A DNA stretch of 64,000 nt from Pseudomonas alcaligenes (GCF_041729615.1 NZ_CP154874.1:1493001-1557000); one strand, 5' to 3'. Shown: positions 46,321-55,700, numbered from the stretch's first letter. Numbers and translations are program-made. Notes: generated by a model not told the origin, from the sequence alone.

Positions 46321-46503
46321 TCAGTTCGAGTTGGCGATGGCGCCGGTCAGGATGTTACGAGCATCGGACTGAGCCGACTTGTCATAGCCTTTAGCCTGAT
46401 AGTCCTGGAACTGCGGAATGGCAACGGCCGCGAGAATACCGATGATCGCAACCACGATCATCAGTTCGATGAGGGTAAAGCCCTTCTGAACTTTCTTCGA
46501 CAT
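46321..46503 (-). CDS. pilA: Short type IV pilin, N-terminal helix only (PilA-N-like)
   Basis: A 60-residue prepilin: leader MSKKVQKG, PilD cleavage before Phe, and mature helix [20 protein letters not shown] with Glu5 intact. The mature protein has just 52 residues and ends in [11 protein letters not shown], so there is no globular head or D-loop; normal Pseudomonas PilA has about 150. The region after Pro22 ([20 protein letters not shown]) lines up closely with Geobacter PilA-N, including Phe24, Tyr27 and Tyr32. ATG at 46503 with AGGAG 12 bases upstream. A sigma-54 promoter candidate lies upstream. The stop is unambiguous and the frame does not continue. Confidence 0.88.
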   Translation of the reverse strand: MSKKVQKGFTLIELMIVVAIIGILAAVAIPQFQDYQAKGYDKSAQSDARNILTGAIANSN

Positions 46504-46563
46504 TTGAGATGGTCTCCTGGTGACATGGGGAGCGAGGCTTAACACCTCGTCTGACGTAACACA

Positions 46564-46579
46564 TACAAAGCGCGTGCCA
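46564..46579 (-). promoter_or_regulatory. Sigma-54 promoter candidate for the pilin genes
   Basis: Minus strand TGGCACG-CGCT-TTGTA: perfect -24 half, -12 has TTGT in place of TTGC. Start would be near 46552, about 49 bases before the pilin ATG. P. aeruginosa pilA is RpoN-dependent through PilR. Confidence 0.65.
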
Positions 46580-46652
46580 ATCTCGCGAGCGCCTCACTAG
46601 AGGAGCTGTTGTAGCCGCCAGCACCAGCAAGCCAACCCCATTCAGCCCAAAA

Positions 46653-46669
46653 GTGACAATAAGCGTCAC
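46653..46669. promoter_or_regulatory. Inverted repeat upstream of pilin promoter (possible PilR site)
   Basis: GTGAC-AATAAGC-GTCAC, about 100-117 bases upstream of the predicted pilin start of transcription, the distance range reported for PilR binding in P. aeruginosa. Confidence 0.4.
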
Positions 46670-46742
46670 ACGTACTCCTTCAAGTAGCAGCCCCAAAGCT
46701 TCTCGGTTATAAGTCTATTCATTTGCATCCGAGCCACGCGGC

Positions 46743-48455
46743 ATGACCATGAGCAACTCTCCCGTCCTGACCGGCCTTGCCAGGCAACTGGTGCTGGCCG
46801 AACTGATCGATGAAACGACCGCCGGCCGGGCGGTTCAACAAGCCCAGCGCAACCAGATCCCACTGGTCACCTATTTGGTACAAAACAAACTGGTCAACAG
46901 CACCGCATTGGCCAGCCAGGCTGCCGAGCAGTTCGGCGTCCCCTACTTTGACCTGAGCGCACTGGATAAAGATCAACAACCAAAAGACCTGATCAGCGAG
47001 AAGCTGGCGCGCCAGCATCGCGCCTTGCCACTGTGGAAGCGTGGCAACAAGCTGTATATAGGCATGTCAGACCCGACCCTGCAGCAGGCGGTAACAGACA
47101 TCCAGTTCAGCACCGGGCTCAACACCGAATTGGTACTGGTGCAGGATGACCGCCTGGATGCCGCCATTGATCGCTACTTCGAAAGCGACAACAAGACCAT
47201 GGAGGGTCTGGGCGACATCGATCTGGAAGACGGCCTGGAAATCGAGAGCGGGGATCAAGAACGGGAGGACAACTCTACCGGCGGCGATGCCGACGATGCC
47301 CCAGTGGTCAAATTCGTCAACAAGATGCTGCTGGATGCCATTAAAGGCGGGTCCTCGGATCTGCACTTCGAACCCTATGAAAAAGTGTATCGCGTACGTT
47401 TCCGTACCGACGGCGTCCTGCACGAGGTGGCCAAGCCCCCCATTCAACTGGCCTCCCGCATTTCGGCGCGCCTGAAGGTCATGGCCAGCATGGACATATC
47501 CGAACGGCGCAAGCCGCAAGACGGCCGAATCAAGATGAAAATCTCGAAGACCAAGGCCATCGACTTCCGCGTCAACACCTGCCCGACCCTCTGGGGTGAG
47601 AAAATCGTCATGCGTATTCTCGACCCCTCCAGCGCGCAGATGGGGATTGACGCACTGGGCTATGAGGAAGACCAGAAGCAACTCTACATGGATGCCCTGG
47701 CCAAACCCCAGGGGATGATTCTGGTCACCGGCCCCACCGGTTCGGGGAAGACGGTATCGCTCTATACCGGCCTGAACATTCTCAACACGGTGGACGTGAA
47801 CATCTCCACCGCCGAAGACCCAGTGGAGATCAACCTGGAAGGCATCAACCAGGTCAACGTCAACCCCAAGCAGGGTATGGACTTCGCCCAGGCGCTACGA
47901 GCTTTCCTGCGCCAGGACCCGGATGTGATCATGGTCGGCGAGATCCGCGACCTGGAAACCGCATCAATCGCCATCAAGGCAGCCCAGACTGGTCACATGG
48001 TGATGTCTACCCTTCACACCAACAGCGCAGCAGAAACCCTCACCCGCCTGCGCAATATGGGCGTCCCCTCCTTCAACATCGCCACCTCGGTCAACCTGAT
48101 CATCGCCCAACGACTGGCCCGCAAGCTATGTAGCAACTGCAAGAAAGAAGTGAGCATTCCACCCGAGGTACAGGTCGCAGAGGGATTTCCTGCTGAACGG
48201 GTTGGCACATTCAAGCTCTATGGCCCAGTTGGCTGCGATCACTGCAAAGGCGGCTACAAAGGGCGCGTAGGGATTTATGAAGTGGTTAAAAACACGCCAG
48301 CGCTTCAGCGGATTATCATGGAAGAAGGCAACTCCATAGATATCGCCGACCAGATGCGCAAAGACGGCTTCAACGACCTGCGCACCTCGGGCCTACTCAA
48401 GGCCATACAAGGCCTGACCAGCCTCGAGGAAATCAACCGCGTGACCAAGGATTAA
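46743..48455 (+). CDS. pilB: Type IV pilus assembly ATPase PilB
   Basis: A 570-residue extension motor of type IV pili. The N-terminal GspE-N/MshEN domain (about 1-150; MshEN folds can bind c-di-GMP) leads into the ATPase with Walker A GPTGSGKT (residue 330), Asp box (DPVEINLEG), Walker B MVGEIRD, His box (GHMVMSTLHTN) and the four-cysteine zinc site CSNC...CDHC (from about residue 463). ATG 46743 is used; MSNSPVL at 46749 aligns better with P. aeruginosa PilB as I recall it and may be the true start. Divergent from pilA. Confidence 0.95.
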   Translation: MTMSNSPVLTGLARQLVLAELIDETTAGRAVQQAQRNQIPLVTYLVQNKLVNSTALASQAAEQFGVPYFDLSALDKDQQPKDLISEKLARQHRALPLWKRGNKLYIGMSDPTLQQAVTDIQFSTGLNTELVLVQDDRLDAAIDRYFESDNKTMEGLGDIDLEDGLEIESGDQEREDNSTGGDADDAPVVKFVNKMLLDAIKGGSSDLHFEPYEKVYRVRFRTDGVLHEVAKPPIQLASRISARLKVMASMDISERRKPQDGRIKMKISKTKAIDFRVNTCPTLWGEKIVMRILDPSSAQMGIDALGYEEDQKQLYMDALAKPQGMILVTGPTGSGKTVSLYTGLNILNTVDVNISTAEDPVEINLEGINQVNVNPKQGMDFAQALRAFLRQDPDVIMVGEIRDLETASIAIKAAQTGHMVMSTLHTNSAAETLTRLRNMGVPSFNIATSVNLIIAQRLARKLCSNCKKEVSIPPEVQVAEGFPAERVGTFKLYGPVGCDHCKGGYKGRVGIYEVVKNTPALQRIIMEEGNSIDIADQMRKDGFNDLRTSGLLKAIQGLTSLEEINRVTKD

Positions 48456-48461
48456 AACAAA

Positions 48462-49685
48462 ATGGCGGATAAAGCGCTCAAGACCAGCACCTTCCAATGG
48501 GAGGGCAAGGACAAGAGAGGCAACAAGCTGAAGGGCGAGACCAACAGCACATCGATCGCGCTGGTGCGAGCGCAACTTCGCTCACAGGGCATCGCCGCCG
48601 AAAAGGTCAAGAAAAAACCCAAACCACTCTTTGGCGGCGCCGGCAAGAAAATCAAACCTATGGACATTTGCCTGTTCACTAGGCAGATGGCAACCATGAT
48701 GGGAGCAGGCGTTCCCTTGCTCCAATCCTTCGACATCATCGCCGATGGAGTCGAAAACGCCAACATGCGCACCCTGATCGAGAACATTAAACAGGAGGTA
48801 GCCGCTGGTAACAGCCTTGCCAATTCCCTGCGCAAGTTCCCGCTTTATTTCGACGATCTATATTGCAACCTGGTTGACTCAGGCGAGCAGTCAGGCTCTC
48901 TGGAACAGTTGCTGGACCGTATCGCCACCTATAAAGAAAAGACCGAAGCACTCAAGGCAAAGATAAAAAAGGCAATGACCTACCCGATCGCCGTGATAGT
49001 GGTTGCGGTGATTGTTACCGCAATTCTGCTGATCAAGGTTGTGCCGACATTCCAGGGTGTCTTTGCCGGCTTTGGTGCCGAGTTACCGGCCTTCACCATG
49101 ATGGTCATTCATATGTCCGAATTCCTACAGGCATGGTGGTTTGCATTCCTGATCGGCATTTTCGCCTTCGGCTTCGGCTTTAAGAAGCTTCACCAGAGCA
49201 GCGAAAAATTCCGCGACGGTATGGACAGGACACTTCTTAAACTTCCTATCTTCGGCGACATTCTCTACAAGTCTGTAGTGGCGCGCTTCGGTCGAACACT
49301 CGCAACCACCTTCTCTGCAGGCGTGCCGCTAGTCGACGCACTGGACTCTGTATCAGGCGCCACCGGCAACGTGGTATTCCGAAATGCGGTGAACAAGATC
49401 AAGCAGGATGTTTCCACAGGCATGCAGCTGAACTTTTCTATGCGCACTACAGGTGTATTCCCGGCAATGGCAACCCAGATGACTGCCATCGGCGAAGAGT
49501 CTGGTGCGCTCGATGAAATGCTAGATAAAGTCGCTTCTTACTATGAAGCAGAAGTCGACAATGCCGTGGACAACCTGACAACCCTACTAGAGCCCCTGAT
49601 TATGGCCGTGCTGGGCGTGCTGGTCGGCGGCCTGATCATCGCCATGTACCTGCCGATCTTCAGCCTGGGCGGTGTAATCGGCTGA
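48462..49685 (+). CDS. pilC: Type IV pilus inner-membrane platform protein PilC
   Basis: A 407-residue GspF-family platform protein: a leading soluble stretch, two GspF cytoplasmic domains (LFTRQMATMMGAGVPLLQS and ARFGRTLATTFSAGVPLVDAL repeats) and three membrane helices (about 170, 225 and 380). It links PilB with pilin insertion. It starts seven bases after pilB and overlaps pilD by one base (TGATG). Confidence 0.95.
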   Translation: MADKALKTSTFQWEGKDKRGNKLKGETNSTSIALVRAQLRSQGIAAEKVKKKPKPLFGGAGKKIKPMDICLFTRQMATMMGAGVPLLQSFDIIADGVENANMRTLIENIKQEVAAGNSLANSLRKFPLYFDDLYCNLVDSGEQSGSLEQLLDRIATYKEKTEALKAKIKKAMTYPIAVIVVAVIVTAILLIKVVPTFQGVFAGFGAELPAFTMMVIHMSEFLQAWWFAFLIGIFAFGFGFKKLHQSSEKFRDGMDRTLLKLPIFGDILYKSVVARFGRTLATTFSAGVPLVDALDSVSGATGNVVFRNAVNKIKQDVSTGMQLNFSMRTTGVFPAMATQMTAIGEESGALDEMLDKVASYYEAEVDNAVDNLTTLLEPLIMAVLGVLVGGLIIAMYLPIFSLGGVIG

Positions 49686-50557
49686 TGTCGCTACCTTCCT
49701 TCCTGGCCGGCAATCTGCCGGCCTTTGTTTTATCCGTCACCCTGCTCGGCCTGATCATCGGCAGCTTCCTCAACGTGGTGATCTATCGCCTGCCGGTGAT
49801 GATGCAGCGCGATTGGCGCCAGCAGGCGCGCGAGATCCTGGAACTGCCGGAAGAGCCGGCGCAGGGCACCTTCAACCTGCTCCTGCCGAACTCCTGCTGC
49901 CCCCACTGCGGCCACCAGATCCGCGCCTGGGAGAACATCCCGCTGCTCAGCTACCTGGCACTGCGCGGCAAGTGCGCAGGCTGCAAGGCGCCGATTAGCC
50001 CGCGCTACCCGCTGGTCGAGCTGGCCTGCGGGCTGCTGTCCGGCTATGTCGCCTTCCACTACGGTTTCGGCTGGCAGGCGGCCGGGGTGCTGGTGCTGAC
50101 CTGGGGCCTGTTGGCGATGAGCCTGATCGACTGCGATCACCAGCTGCTGCCGGACTCCCTGGTGCTGCCGCTGCTCTGGCTGGGGCTGATCGCCAACCAC
50201 TTCGGCCTGTTCGCCAGCCTGGAAGACGCCCTGTGGGGTGCCATCGGCGGTTATCTGAGCCTGTGGTCGGTGTACTGGCTGTTCAAGCTGGTGACCGGCA
50301 AGGAAGGCATGGGCTATGGCGACTTCAAGCTGCTGGCCATGCTCGGCGCCTGGGGGGGCTGGCAGATTCTGCCGCTGACCATCCTGCTGTCGTCGCTGGT
50401 CGGCGCCGTGCTCGGGGTGATGCTGCTGCGCCTGCGCAACCAGGAGACCAGCACGCCCATCCCCTTCGGCCCCTACCTGGCCATCGCCGGCTGGATCGCA
50501 TTGCTCTGGGGTGATCAAATAACCGGGACCTATCTGCAGTTCGCCGGTTTCAAATGA
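49685..50557 (+). CDS. pilD: Prepilin peptidase / N-methyltransferase PilD
   Basis: A 290-residue bifunctional membrane enzyme that cleaves and N-methylates prepilins and pseudopilins. The zinc-binding CxxC pairs (CPHCGHQ and CAGCKAP) and catalytic aspartates ([11 protein letters not shown], and [12 protein letters not shown]) are intact. It would process the short PilA here. Overlaps coaE by four bases. Confidence 0.96.
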   Translation: MSLPSFLAGNLPAFVLSVTLLGLIIGSFLNVVIYRLPVMMQRDWRQQAREILELPEEPAQGTFNLLLPNSCCPHCGHQIRAWENIPLLSYLALRGKCAGCKAPISPRYPLVELACGLLSGYVAFHYGFGWQAAGVLVLTWGLLAMSLIDCDHQLLPDSLVLPLLWLGLIANHFGLFASLEDALWGAIGGYLSLWSVYWLFKLVTGKEGMGYGDFKLLAMLGAWGGWQILPLTILLSSLVGAVLGVMLLRLRNQETSTPIPFGPYLAIAGWIALLWGDQITGTYLQFAGFK

Positions 50558-51165
50558 ACAAACCCTGGATTCTCGGCCTCACAGGCGGCATCGGCAGCGG
50601 CAAGAGCGCCGTTGCCCAACATTTCATCGACCTCGGCGTGCACCTGGTAGACGCCGACCAGGCCGCCCGCTGGGTGGTGGAGCCGGGGCGTCCGGCCCTC
50701 GCGCGTATCGTCGAGCGTTTCGGCCCGCAGGTTCTGCAGGCCGACGGCACGCTCGACCGCGCCGCCCTGCGCCAACAGGTGTTCCAGGACGAGGCGCAGC
50801 GGCGCTGGCTAGAGAGCCTGCTGCATCCGCTGATCTTCCAGGAAATCGACCAGTACCTGAGCCGCGCCGAATCGCCCTACGCCATCCTGGTCTCGCCGCT
50901 GCTGGTGGAGTCCGGCCAGCACCGCATGACCCAGCGGGTGCTGGTGGTGGACGCCCCGGAGGAACTGCAGCTGCAGCGCAGCATGGCCCGCGACGCCAGC
51001 TCCGAGGAGCAGATCCGCGCCATCCTCAAGGCCCAGGCCAGCCGCGAAGAGCGCCTGCGCCACGCCCACGACGTGCTGCTCAACGACCGCGACCTGGCCT
51101 GGCTGAAACGCGAGGTCGAGCGCCTGCATGACTTCTACCTGACCCTGCGCGGAGGCCAGCCATGA
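50554..51165 (+). CDS. coaE: Dephospho-CoA kinase CoaE
   Basis: A 203-residue kinase for the last step of coenzyme A synthesis. P-loop GGIGSGKS at residues 10-17, DADQAAR and SPLLVES segments are present. It overlaps pilD upstream and yacG downstream, four bases each. Confidence 0.95.
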   Translation: MNKPWILGLTGGIGSGKSAVAQHFIDLGVHLVDADQAARWVVEPGRPALARIVERFGPQVLQADGTLDRAALRQQVFQDEAQRRWLESLLHPLIFQEIDQYLSRAESPYAILVSPLLVESGQHRMTQRVLVVDAPEELQLQRSMARDASSEEQIRAILKAQASREERLRHAHDVLLNDRDLAWLKREVERLHDFYLTLRGGQP

Positions 51166-51356
51166 GCACTACCGTGGAATGCCCGACCTGCGGCGCGCCG
51201 GTGGAATGGGGGCCGCAGAGCCCCTTCCGGCCCTTCTGCAGCGAGCGCTGCAAGCTGATCGACCTGGGCGCCTGGGCCTCCGAGGCCCACGCCATCCCCG
51301 GCGATTCGCTGGAGGACTCGCCCTTCTCGGACGACCTGCCGCCACGCGAGCACTGA
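51162..51356 (+). CDS. yacG: DNA gyrase inhibitor YacG (zinc protein)
   Basis: A 64-residue zinc protein with CPTCG and CSERC ligand pairs; it binds GyrB and blocks gyrase activity. Short acidic C-terminus ([11 protein letters not shown]). Coupled to coaE by ATGA overlap. Confidence 0.93.
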   Translation: MSTTVECPTCGAPVEWGPQSPFRPFCSERCKLIDLGAWASEAHAIPGDSLEDSPFSDDLPPREH

Positions 51357-51359
51357 GCC

Positions 51360-51575
51360 TCAGGGGCGCATGAAGGCGTAGTCGCGCTCCGGGTCGAGAT
51401 TGTCGGCAAGGAACTGCAGCTCCTGCGCCAGGTCGCCAGGCTCGCGCCCCAGGCGGTTCAGCTCCACCACCTCGCTGAGCAGCGCGCGCAGGCTCAGCAG
51501 CGGATCGAAGCCCCGCTCCTGCGCCCGCTGCAAGCTGGCCTCCAGCTCTTCCCGCGCCCATCGGTGCACCGTCAT
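51360..51575 (-). CDS. Small conserved hypothetical protein
   Basis: A 71-residue helical acidic protein (MTVHRWAREELEASLQRAQERG...PERDYAFMRP). The ATG at 51575 has GGAGG eight bases upstream; the ATG at 51590 is less likely. I recognise it as a small protein conserved beside yacG in Pseudomonas (PA4531 position), but no function is known. It converges with yacG, three bases apart. Confidence 0.75.
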   Translation of the reverse strand: MTVHRWAREELEASLQRAQERGFDPLLSLRALLSEVVELNRLGREPGDLAQELQFLADNLDPERDYAFMRP

Positions 51576-51680
51576 GCAGTTGTCCTCCATCCGTTTTCCC
51601 CCAGCGTGCCGGGTAGCAGCAACCGACGCTTGATCCAGGTCAGCCCGGGCGGCGACATCAGCGCCAGCGATGATCCGCCA

Positions 51681-52367
51681 TCACGGCGGATCGCTGTCCT
51701 TCCAGGGCGCGGACAGGTAGCGCGTGCGATTGAAAGTCTCCAGCCAGTCCGGGTAGAACACCACCAGGCCGGTGACCAGCATGCCGTTGATGAAGGCCTC
51801 GGGGAACATCACCAGCCACAGGTAGCCGACGGAGTCCTCCAGCCAGGGCGGCATCGCATATAGTCCGTCGTGCCAGAGCAGCGCCAGCCCACCGAGCAGG
51901 CAAGCAAGCGCCGTCAGCGCCGCGGGGAAGAAGCCGCAGCAGAAGATGTAGACGAACAGGTTGCGCGGCTGCCGACGCTCCACCTGCAAGGCACAGAATT
52001 CGGTGATCAGCACCGGCACGGCCACCAGCAGCAGGCCATTGACCCCCAGCGCGGCGAAATCCAGCCGACCCAGGGCCAGCAGGCCGAGCTGCGCAGCCAG
52101 GCCGCAGAGCACGGCCAGCGGCCAGTCGAGCAGCAGGGTCACCGCCGTCATGCCGATGAAATGGAAGGACAGGCCGGAGGCGAAGTCGCGGCGCACCAGC
52201 CACAGCAGGAACAGCGCCAGCATGGTGCCGAACAGGAGGTGCTGGCGGCGCTGGTCGCTGAGCAGCTCGACCCAGGGCGTGCGCCAGCACGCCCACAGCA
52301 GCACGCCCAGGTAGACCAGCCAGCCCAGCCACAGCGTGGCGGGCAGCAGCAGCTCGGCCGCGATCAT
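51681..52367 (-). CDS. CbiM-like energy-coupling-factor permease
   Basis: A 228-residue membrane protein with about seven helices, of the CbiM family ([20 protein letters not shown] is the conserved helix). CbiM-type proteins are the membrane/substrate-binding parts of cobalt or nickel ECF importers, but no ATPase or CbiQ gene is near, so the substrate is unknown. Coupled to the upstream GNAT gene by an ATGA overlap. Confidence 0.78.
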   Translation of the reverse strand: MIAAELLLPATLWLGWLVYLGVLLWACWRTPWVELLSDQRRQHLLFGTMLALFLLWLVRRDFASGLSFHFIGMTAVTLLLDWPLAVLCGLAAQLGLLALGRLDFAALGVNGLLLVAVPVLITEFCALQVERRQPRNLFVYIFCCGFFPAALTALACLLGGLALLWHDGLYAMPPWLEDSVGYLWLVMFPEAFINGMLVTGLVVFYPDWLETFNRTRYLSAPWKDSDPP

Positions 52368-52789
52368 CCGGCGCCACCCTGCGTAGAGAAGACCTGGATA
52401 TCCCCGCGCTCGCCCCAGCCCCGCTGCGCCTGCCAGAAGGCCAGGGCCACGGGCGCATCGCGCAGGACGAAGACGTGGGACTTGCCCACGCCGAGCGCCG
52501 CCAGCCGGCTCAGCGCCTCGTCGAGCAGCGCCCGCGCCAGGCCGCGCCCGCGCCAGGGCATGTCGACCACCAGGTGCTGCAGGTAGCCGCGCCGACCGTC
52601 GTGGCCGACCAGCAGGCAGCCGGCCAGCTGCCCGTCGACCTCCGCCAGCAGGCTCAGCCCCGGGTTGCGCGCCAGGTAGCGGCAGAACGGCTCGTAGGCA
52701 TCCTCGGCGCGCACGCACAGCCCGGGCGTGCGACGCCACAGGTCGAGCAACGCGGCATGATCGGCGGGGCTGATGGCACGGATCTGCAT
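52364..52789 (-). CDS. GNAT family N-acetyltransferase
   Basis: A 141-residue GNAT enzyme with the acetyl-CoA-binding motif A ([20 protein letters not shown], about residue 74) and GYLQHLVV before it. The acceptor is unknown. GGGAG precedes the ATG at 52789. Cotranscribed with the CbiM-like gene. Confidence 0.88.
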   Translation of the reverse strand: MQIRAISPADHAALLDLWRRTPGLCVRAEDAYEPFCRYLARNPGLSLLAEVDGQLAGCLLVGHDGRRGYLQHLVVDMPWRGRGLARALLDEALSRLAALGVGKSHVFVLRDAPVALAFWQAQRGWGERGDIQVFSTQGGAG

Positions 52790-52861
52790 GGAAACTCCCA
52801 GGGCTGGCCGCTGCAGTTTACACCGCCGGGATGCGCACGGCTTTTGCGCTATGCTGCGCCC

Positions 52862-53488
52862 ATGGACGACGCCGACTACCTGCGCCTGCTCACTCGCCAG
52901 GCCGAACAGGCCAACGCCTTTCTCTCCAACGCGCGCAAGTGGGAACGCGAGCGCTGGGTCTGCCAGCGCCTGTTGCTGGCGCTCAACCAGCGTCACCGGC
53001 AGGACGAATTCGCCGCCGGCCAGGAACCACCGGACGTGCTGTTCCGCGACGCCAACTTCGAGGTGTTCTTCGTCCTCGACCACGGCCGTCGGCTCAACGA
53101 CGAGTGGCGCGAAGAACTGCAACGCCGCCGCAGCGCCCTCTCCCTCAGCCAGCTGCTGCGCCGCGAGGCGCGCCCGCGGCGCATCCCGGCTGCCGAACTG
53201 CAGGCACGCCTGGCGCCGACCCTGCGCAAGAAGGCGCACAACTACCGCGAGCGCGGCCTCGACCTGGGCGAGCTGGACCTGCTGGCCTACGTCAACCTCA
53301 AGCGCGACATCCCCGACTTCAACAGCCCCTTCCCGCCTCCCGGGGAATACCTGCGCCAGGGCTGGCGCTCGCTGTCGCTGGTCGGCCCCAACTACGCCCG
53401 GGTGCTGTTCGCCCACCGCGATGCCCCGGACTTCCTGCGTCACAACCTGGGCCGCACCGTGCTGTTCGACGTGGGCATCAGCCTGTGA
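52862..53488 (+). CDS. DUF1780 domain-containing protein
   Basis: A 208-residue soluble protein ([38 protein letters not shown]). DUF1780 proteins are conserved in Pseudomonas next to MOSC genes and resemble nuclease-type folds, but no activity is known to me. It overlaps the MOSC gene by four bases (GTGA). Confidence 0.82.
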   Translation: MDDADYLRLLTRQAEQANAFLSNARKWERERWVCQRLLLALNQRHRQDEFAAGQEPPDVLFRDANFEVFFVLDHGRRLNDEWREELQRRRSALSLSQLLRREARPRRIPAAELQARLAPTLRKKAHNYRERGLDLGELDLLAYVNLKRDIPDFNSPFPPPGEYLRQGWRSLSLVGPNYARVLFAHRDAPDFLRHNLGRTVLFDVGISL

Positions 53489-53967
53489 GCCCGCTGCAGG
53501 GGCTGCTCGCCGCGGTGCCGCAGCAGGGCCGGGTGCGCTGGCTCGGCGTACGCCCGCAGGCGCGCGGCGCGATGCTCGAGCTCGACGCCGTGGAGGCCAG
53601 GCGCGAGGCCGGACTGACCGGCGACCATGCCCGCCCGGGCCCACGCAACGCCAGGCAGGTGACGCTGATCCAGTGGGAGCACCTGGCGGTGGTCAGCGCC
53701 CTGCTCGGGCGCGAGATCGCCCCGGCCGACCTGCGCCGCAACATCGCCGTCAGCGGCATCAACCTGTTCAGCCTCAAGGGCCGGCGCTTCCATATCGGCC
53801 AGGCGCTGCTGGAAACCACCGGCTGGTGCCAGCCCTGCGCCCGCCTCGAAGAACGCCTGGGCCCCGGCACCTTCCAGGCCATGCGCGGCCACGGCGGCAT
53901 CACCGCCCGGGTCATCGCCGGCGGCGTCATTCGCCTGGACGACCACGTCCGCATTGAGCCCCTGTGA
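53485..53967 (+). CDS. MOSC domain protein
   Basis: A 160-residue molybdenum-cofactor sulfurase C-terminal (MOSC) domain protein. It has [26 protein letters not shown] at the start, NIAVSGINL, and the conserved cysteine in [16 protein letters not shown] proteins carry sulfur or molybdenum cofactor. The start is GTG, in the overlap with the DUF1780 gene, so the two are coupled. Confidence 0.87.
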   Translation: MSPLQGLLAAVPQQGRVRWLGVRPQARGAMLELDAVEARREAGLTGDHARPGPRNARQVTLIQWEHLAVVSALLGREIAPADLRRNIAVSGINLFSLKGRRFHIGQALLETTGWCQPCARLEERLGPGTFQAMRGHGGITARVIAGGVIRLDDHVRIEPL

Positions 53968-54010
53968 GCCGCCCGTCTAGAATGGCCGCATCCTCGGAGA
54001 GAGAACCGCC

Positions 54011-54184
54011 ATGTCCAGCCGCCTCAGCCCGGAAGACCAGCAGCGCGTCGAGCAGTACCTCAGCGCTCCGCAGCATCAGGTGCAACGCAAGCCGTTCCGC
54101 CCCTGGTTTCTCCTGCTGCTGGTAATCGCCGTGACGATCGGCCTCGGCCTGCTCTCCCGCCTGCTCGCCGGACTGGTGCTGTGA
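54011..54184 (+). CDS. DUF3094 family small membrane protein
   Basis: A 57-residue protein (starts MSSRLSPEDQQRVEQYL) with a basic linker (QVQRKPFRPW) and one C-terminal membrane helix (FLLLLVIAVTIGLGLLS). GGAGAGAG precedes the ATG. It matches the DUF3094 pattern of small Pseudomonas inner-membrane proteins. It lies 43 bases after the MOSC gene and 60 before ndh. Function unknown. Confidence 0.82.
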   Translation: MSSRLSPEDQQRVEQYLSAPQHQVQRKPFRPWFLLLLVIAVTIGLGLLSRLLAGLVL

Positions 54185-54244
54185 GCTGCCTCGCGCTCGC
54201 CCAGCCGGGCCTACCGCTTTCCTCAAGCCTTGTGAGATATCCCC

Positions 54245-55540
54245 ATGACCCATCGCATCGTGATCGTCGGCGGCGGCGCCGGCGGCTTGGAGCTTGCTAC
54301 CCGCCTGGGTAGGACCCTGGGCAAACGCAAACGGGCCAGCATCGTGCTGGTCGACGCCAACCTCACCCACATCTGGAAGCCGCTGCTGCACGAAGTCGCT
54401 GCCGGCTCGCTGAACTCCTCCGAGGACGAGCTGAACTACGTGGCCCAGGGCAAATGGAACCACTTCGAGTTCCAGCTCGGGCGCATGAGCGGCCTGGATC
54501 GCGCGCGCCAGGTGATCCGCCTGGCCGCCACCCTCGACGAGGACGGCGGAGAGCTGCTGCCCGAACGCGAACTGGCCTACGACAGCCTGGTGGTCGCCGT
54601 CGGCAGCACCACCAACGACTTCGGTACCCCCGGTGCCGCCGAGCACTGCATCTTCCTCGATACCCGCGAGCAGGCCGAACGCTTCCACCGGCAGATGCTC
54701 AGCCACTACCTGCGCGCCCATGCCGGCAAGAGCGACGACAGCCGCATCAGCATCGCCATCGTCGGCGCCGGCGCCACCGGCGTGGAGCTGGCCGCCGAGC
54801 TGCACCACGCCGCCCACGAGCTGGCCGCCTACGGCCTGGACCGCATCCAGCCGCAGAACATGCGCATCACCCTGATCGAGGCCGGCCCGCGCGTGCTGCC
54901 GGCGCTGCCGGAGCGCATCAGCGGGCCGGTGCACAGGACCCTGGAGAAGCTCGGCGTGACCGTGCTGACCGGCACGGCGGTGAGCCAGGTCAACGCCGAG
55001 GCGCTGATCACCGCTCAGGGCATGGAGATTCCCGCCAGTCTCAAGGTGTGGGCCGCCGGCATTCGCGCACCGGCCTTCCTCGGCAGCCTGGATGGCCTGG
55101 AAAGCAATCGCATCAACCAGCTGCTGGTGCGCCCAACCCTGCAAACCACCCTGGACGACAACATCTTCGCCTTTGGCGACTGCGCCGCCTGCCCGCTCGG
55201 CGAAGGCGAACGCAACGTGCCGCCGCGCGCCCAGGCCGCGCACCAGCAGGCCTCACTGCTGGCCAAGGCACTCAAGCTGCGCCTGGACGGCCAGGCGCTG
55301 CCGGAATTCCGCTACCGCGACTACGGCTCGCTGATCTCACTGTCGCGCTTCTCGGCGGTGGGCAACCTGATGGGCAATCTGATGGGCAGCGTGAAGCTGG
55401 AGGGCTGGCTGGCGCGGATGTTCTACGTGTCGCTGTACCGCATGCACCAGATGGCGCTGTACGGCACGCTGCGCACCGCCCTGCTGATGCTCGGCGACCG
55501 CATCGGCCGCAGCACCGAGCCGCGCCTGAAGCTGCACTGA
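54245..55540 (+). CDS. ndh: Type II NADH:quinone dehydrogenase Ndh
   Basis: A 431-residue FAD enzyme passing electrons from NADH to quinone without pumping. The FAD motif VIVGGGAGGLELA is at residues 5-17, the NADH motif AIVGAGATGVELAAEL about residue 176, the second FAD motif (FAFGDCAACPL) about residue 310, and the C-terminal amphipathic membrane anchor (MFYVSLYRMHQMALYG). Complete. Confidence 0.94.
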   Translation: MTHRIVIVGGGAGGLELATRLGRTLGKRKRASIVLVDANLTHIWKPLLHEVAAGSLNSSEDELNYVAQGKWNHFEFQLGRMSGLDRARQVIRLAATLDEDGGELLPERELAYDSLVVAVGSTTNDFGTPGAAEHCIFLDTREQAERFHRQMLSHYLRAHAGKSDDSRISIAIVGAGATGVELAAELHHAAHELAAYGLDRIQPQNMRITLIEAGPRVLPALPERISGPVHRTLEKLGVTVLTGTAVSQVNAEALITAQGMEIPASLKVWAAGIRAPAFLGSLDGLESNRINQLLVRPTLQTTLDDNIFAFGDCAACPLGEGERNVPPRAQAAHQQASLLAKALKLRLDGQALPEFRYRDYGSLISLSRFSAVGNLMGNLMGSVKLEGWLARMFYVSLYRMHQMALYGTLRTALLMLGDRIGRSTEPRLKLH

Positions 55541-55586
55541 AACGGGAGGGGCGGCGCGCCGCCCCATTTCCCGACAAACAACAAAA

Positions 55587-55612
55587 AGCCCGCGCTAGGC
55601 GGGCTCTTTGTC
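55587..55612 (+). terminator. Terminator of ndh
   Basis: AGCCCGC-GCTAG-GCGGGCT followed by CTTTGT; the hairpin also carries an upstream A-run, so it can also stop the tRNA transcript from the other strand. Confidence 0.75.
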
Positions 55613-55620
55613 TTGAATCA

Positions 55621-55696
55621 TGGTGGGTCGTGTAGGATTCGAACCTACGACCAATTGGTTAAAAGCCAACTGCTCTACCGACTGAGCTAACGACCC
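55621..55696 (-). tRNA. tRNA-Lys (anticodon TTT)
   Basis: 76-base cloverleaf with encoded CCA: acceptor GGGTCGT, D-arm AGCTCAGTCGGTAGAGC, anticodon loop CTTTTAA, T-arm TAGGTTCGAATCCTA. Third gene of the Asn-Pro-Lys tRNA operon. Confidence 0.97.
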
Positions 55697-55700
55697 ATGA

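Noticed and set aside
46301-46545. The short pilin as a frameshifted or truncated full-length pilA
   Set aside because: A clean TGA ends the frame, the next gene lies in another frame 19 bases on with its own ribosome site and complete Sec signal peptide, and the C-terminal residues of the short pilin align with natural short pilins. A sequencing error would not create a signal peptide.
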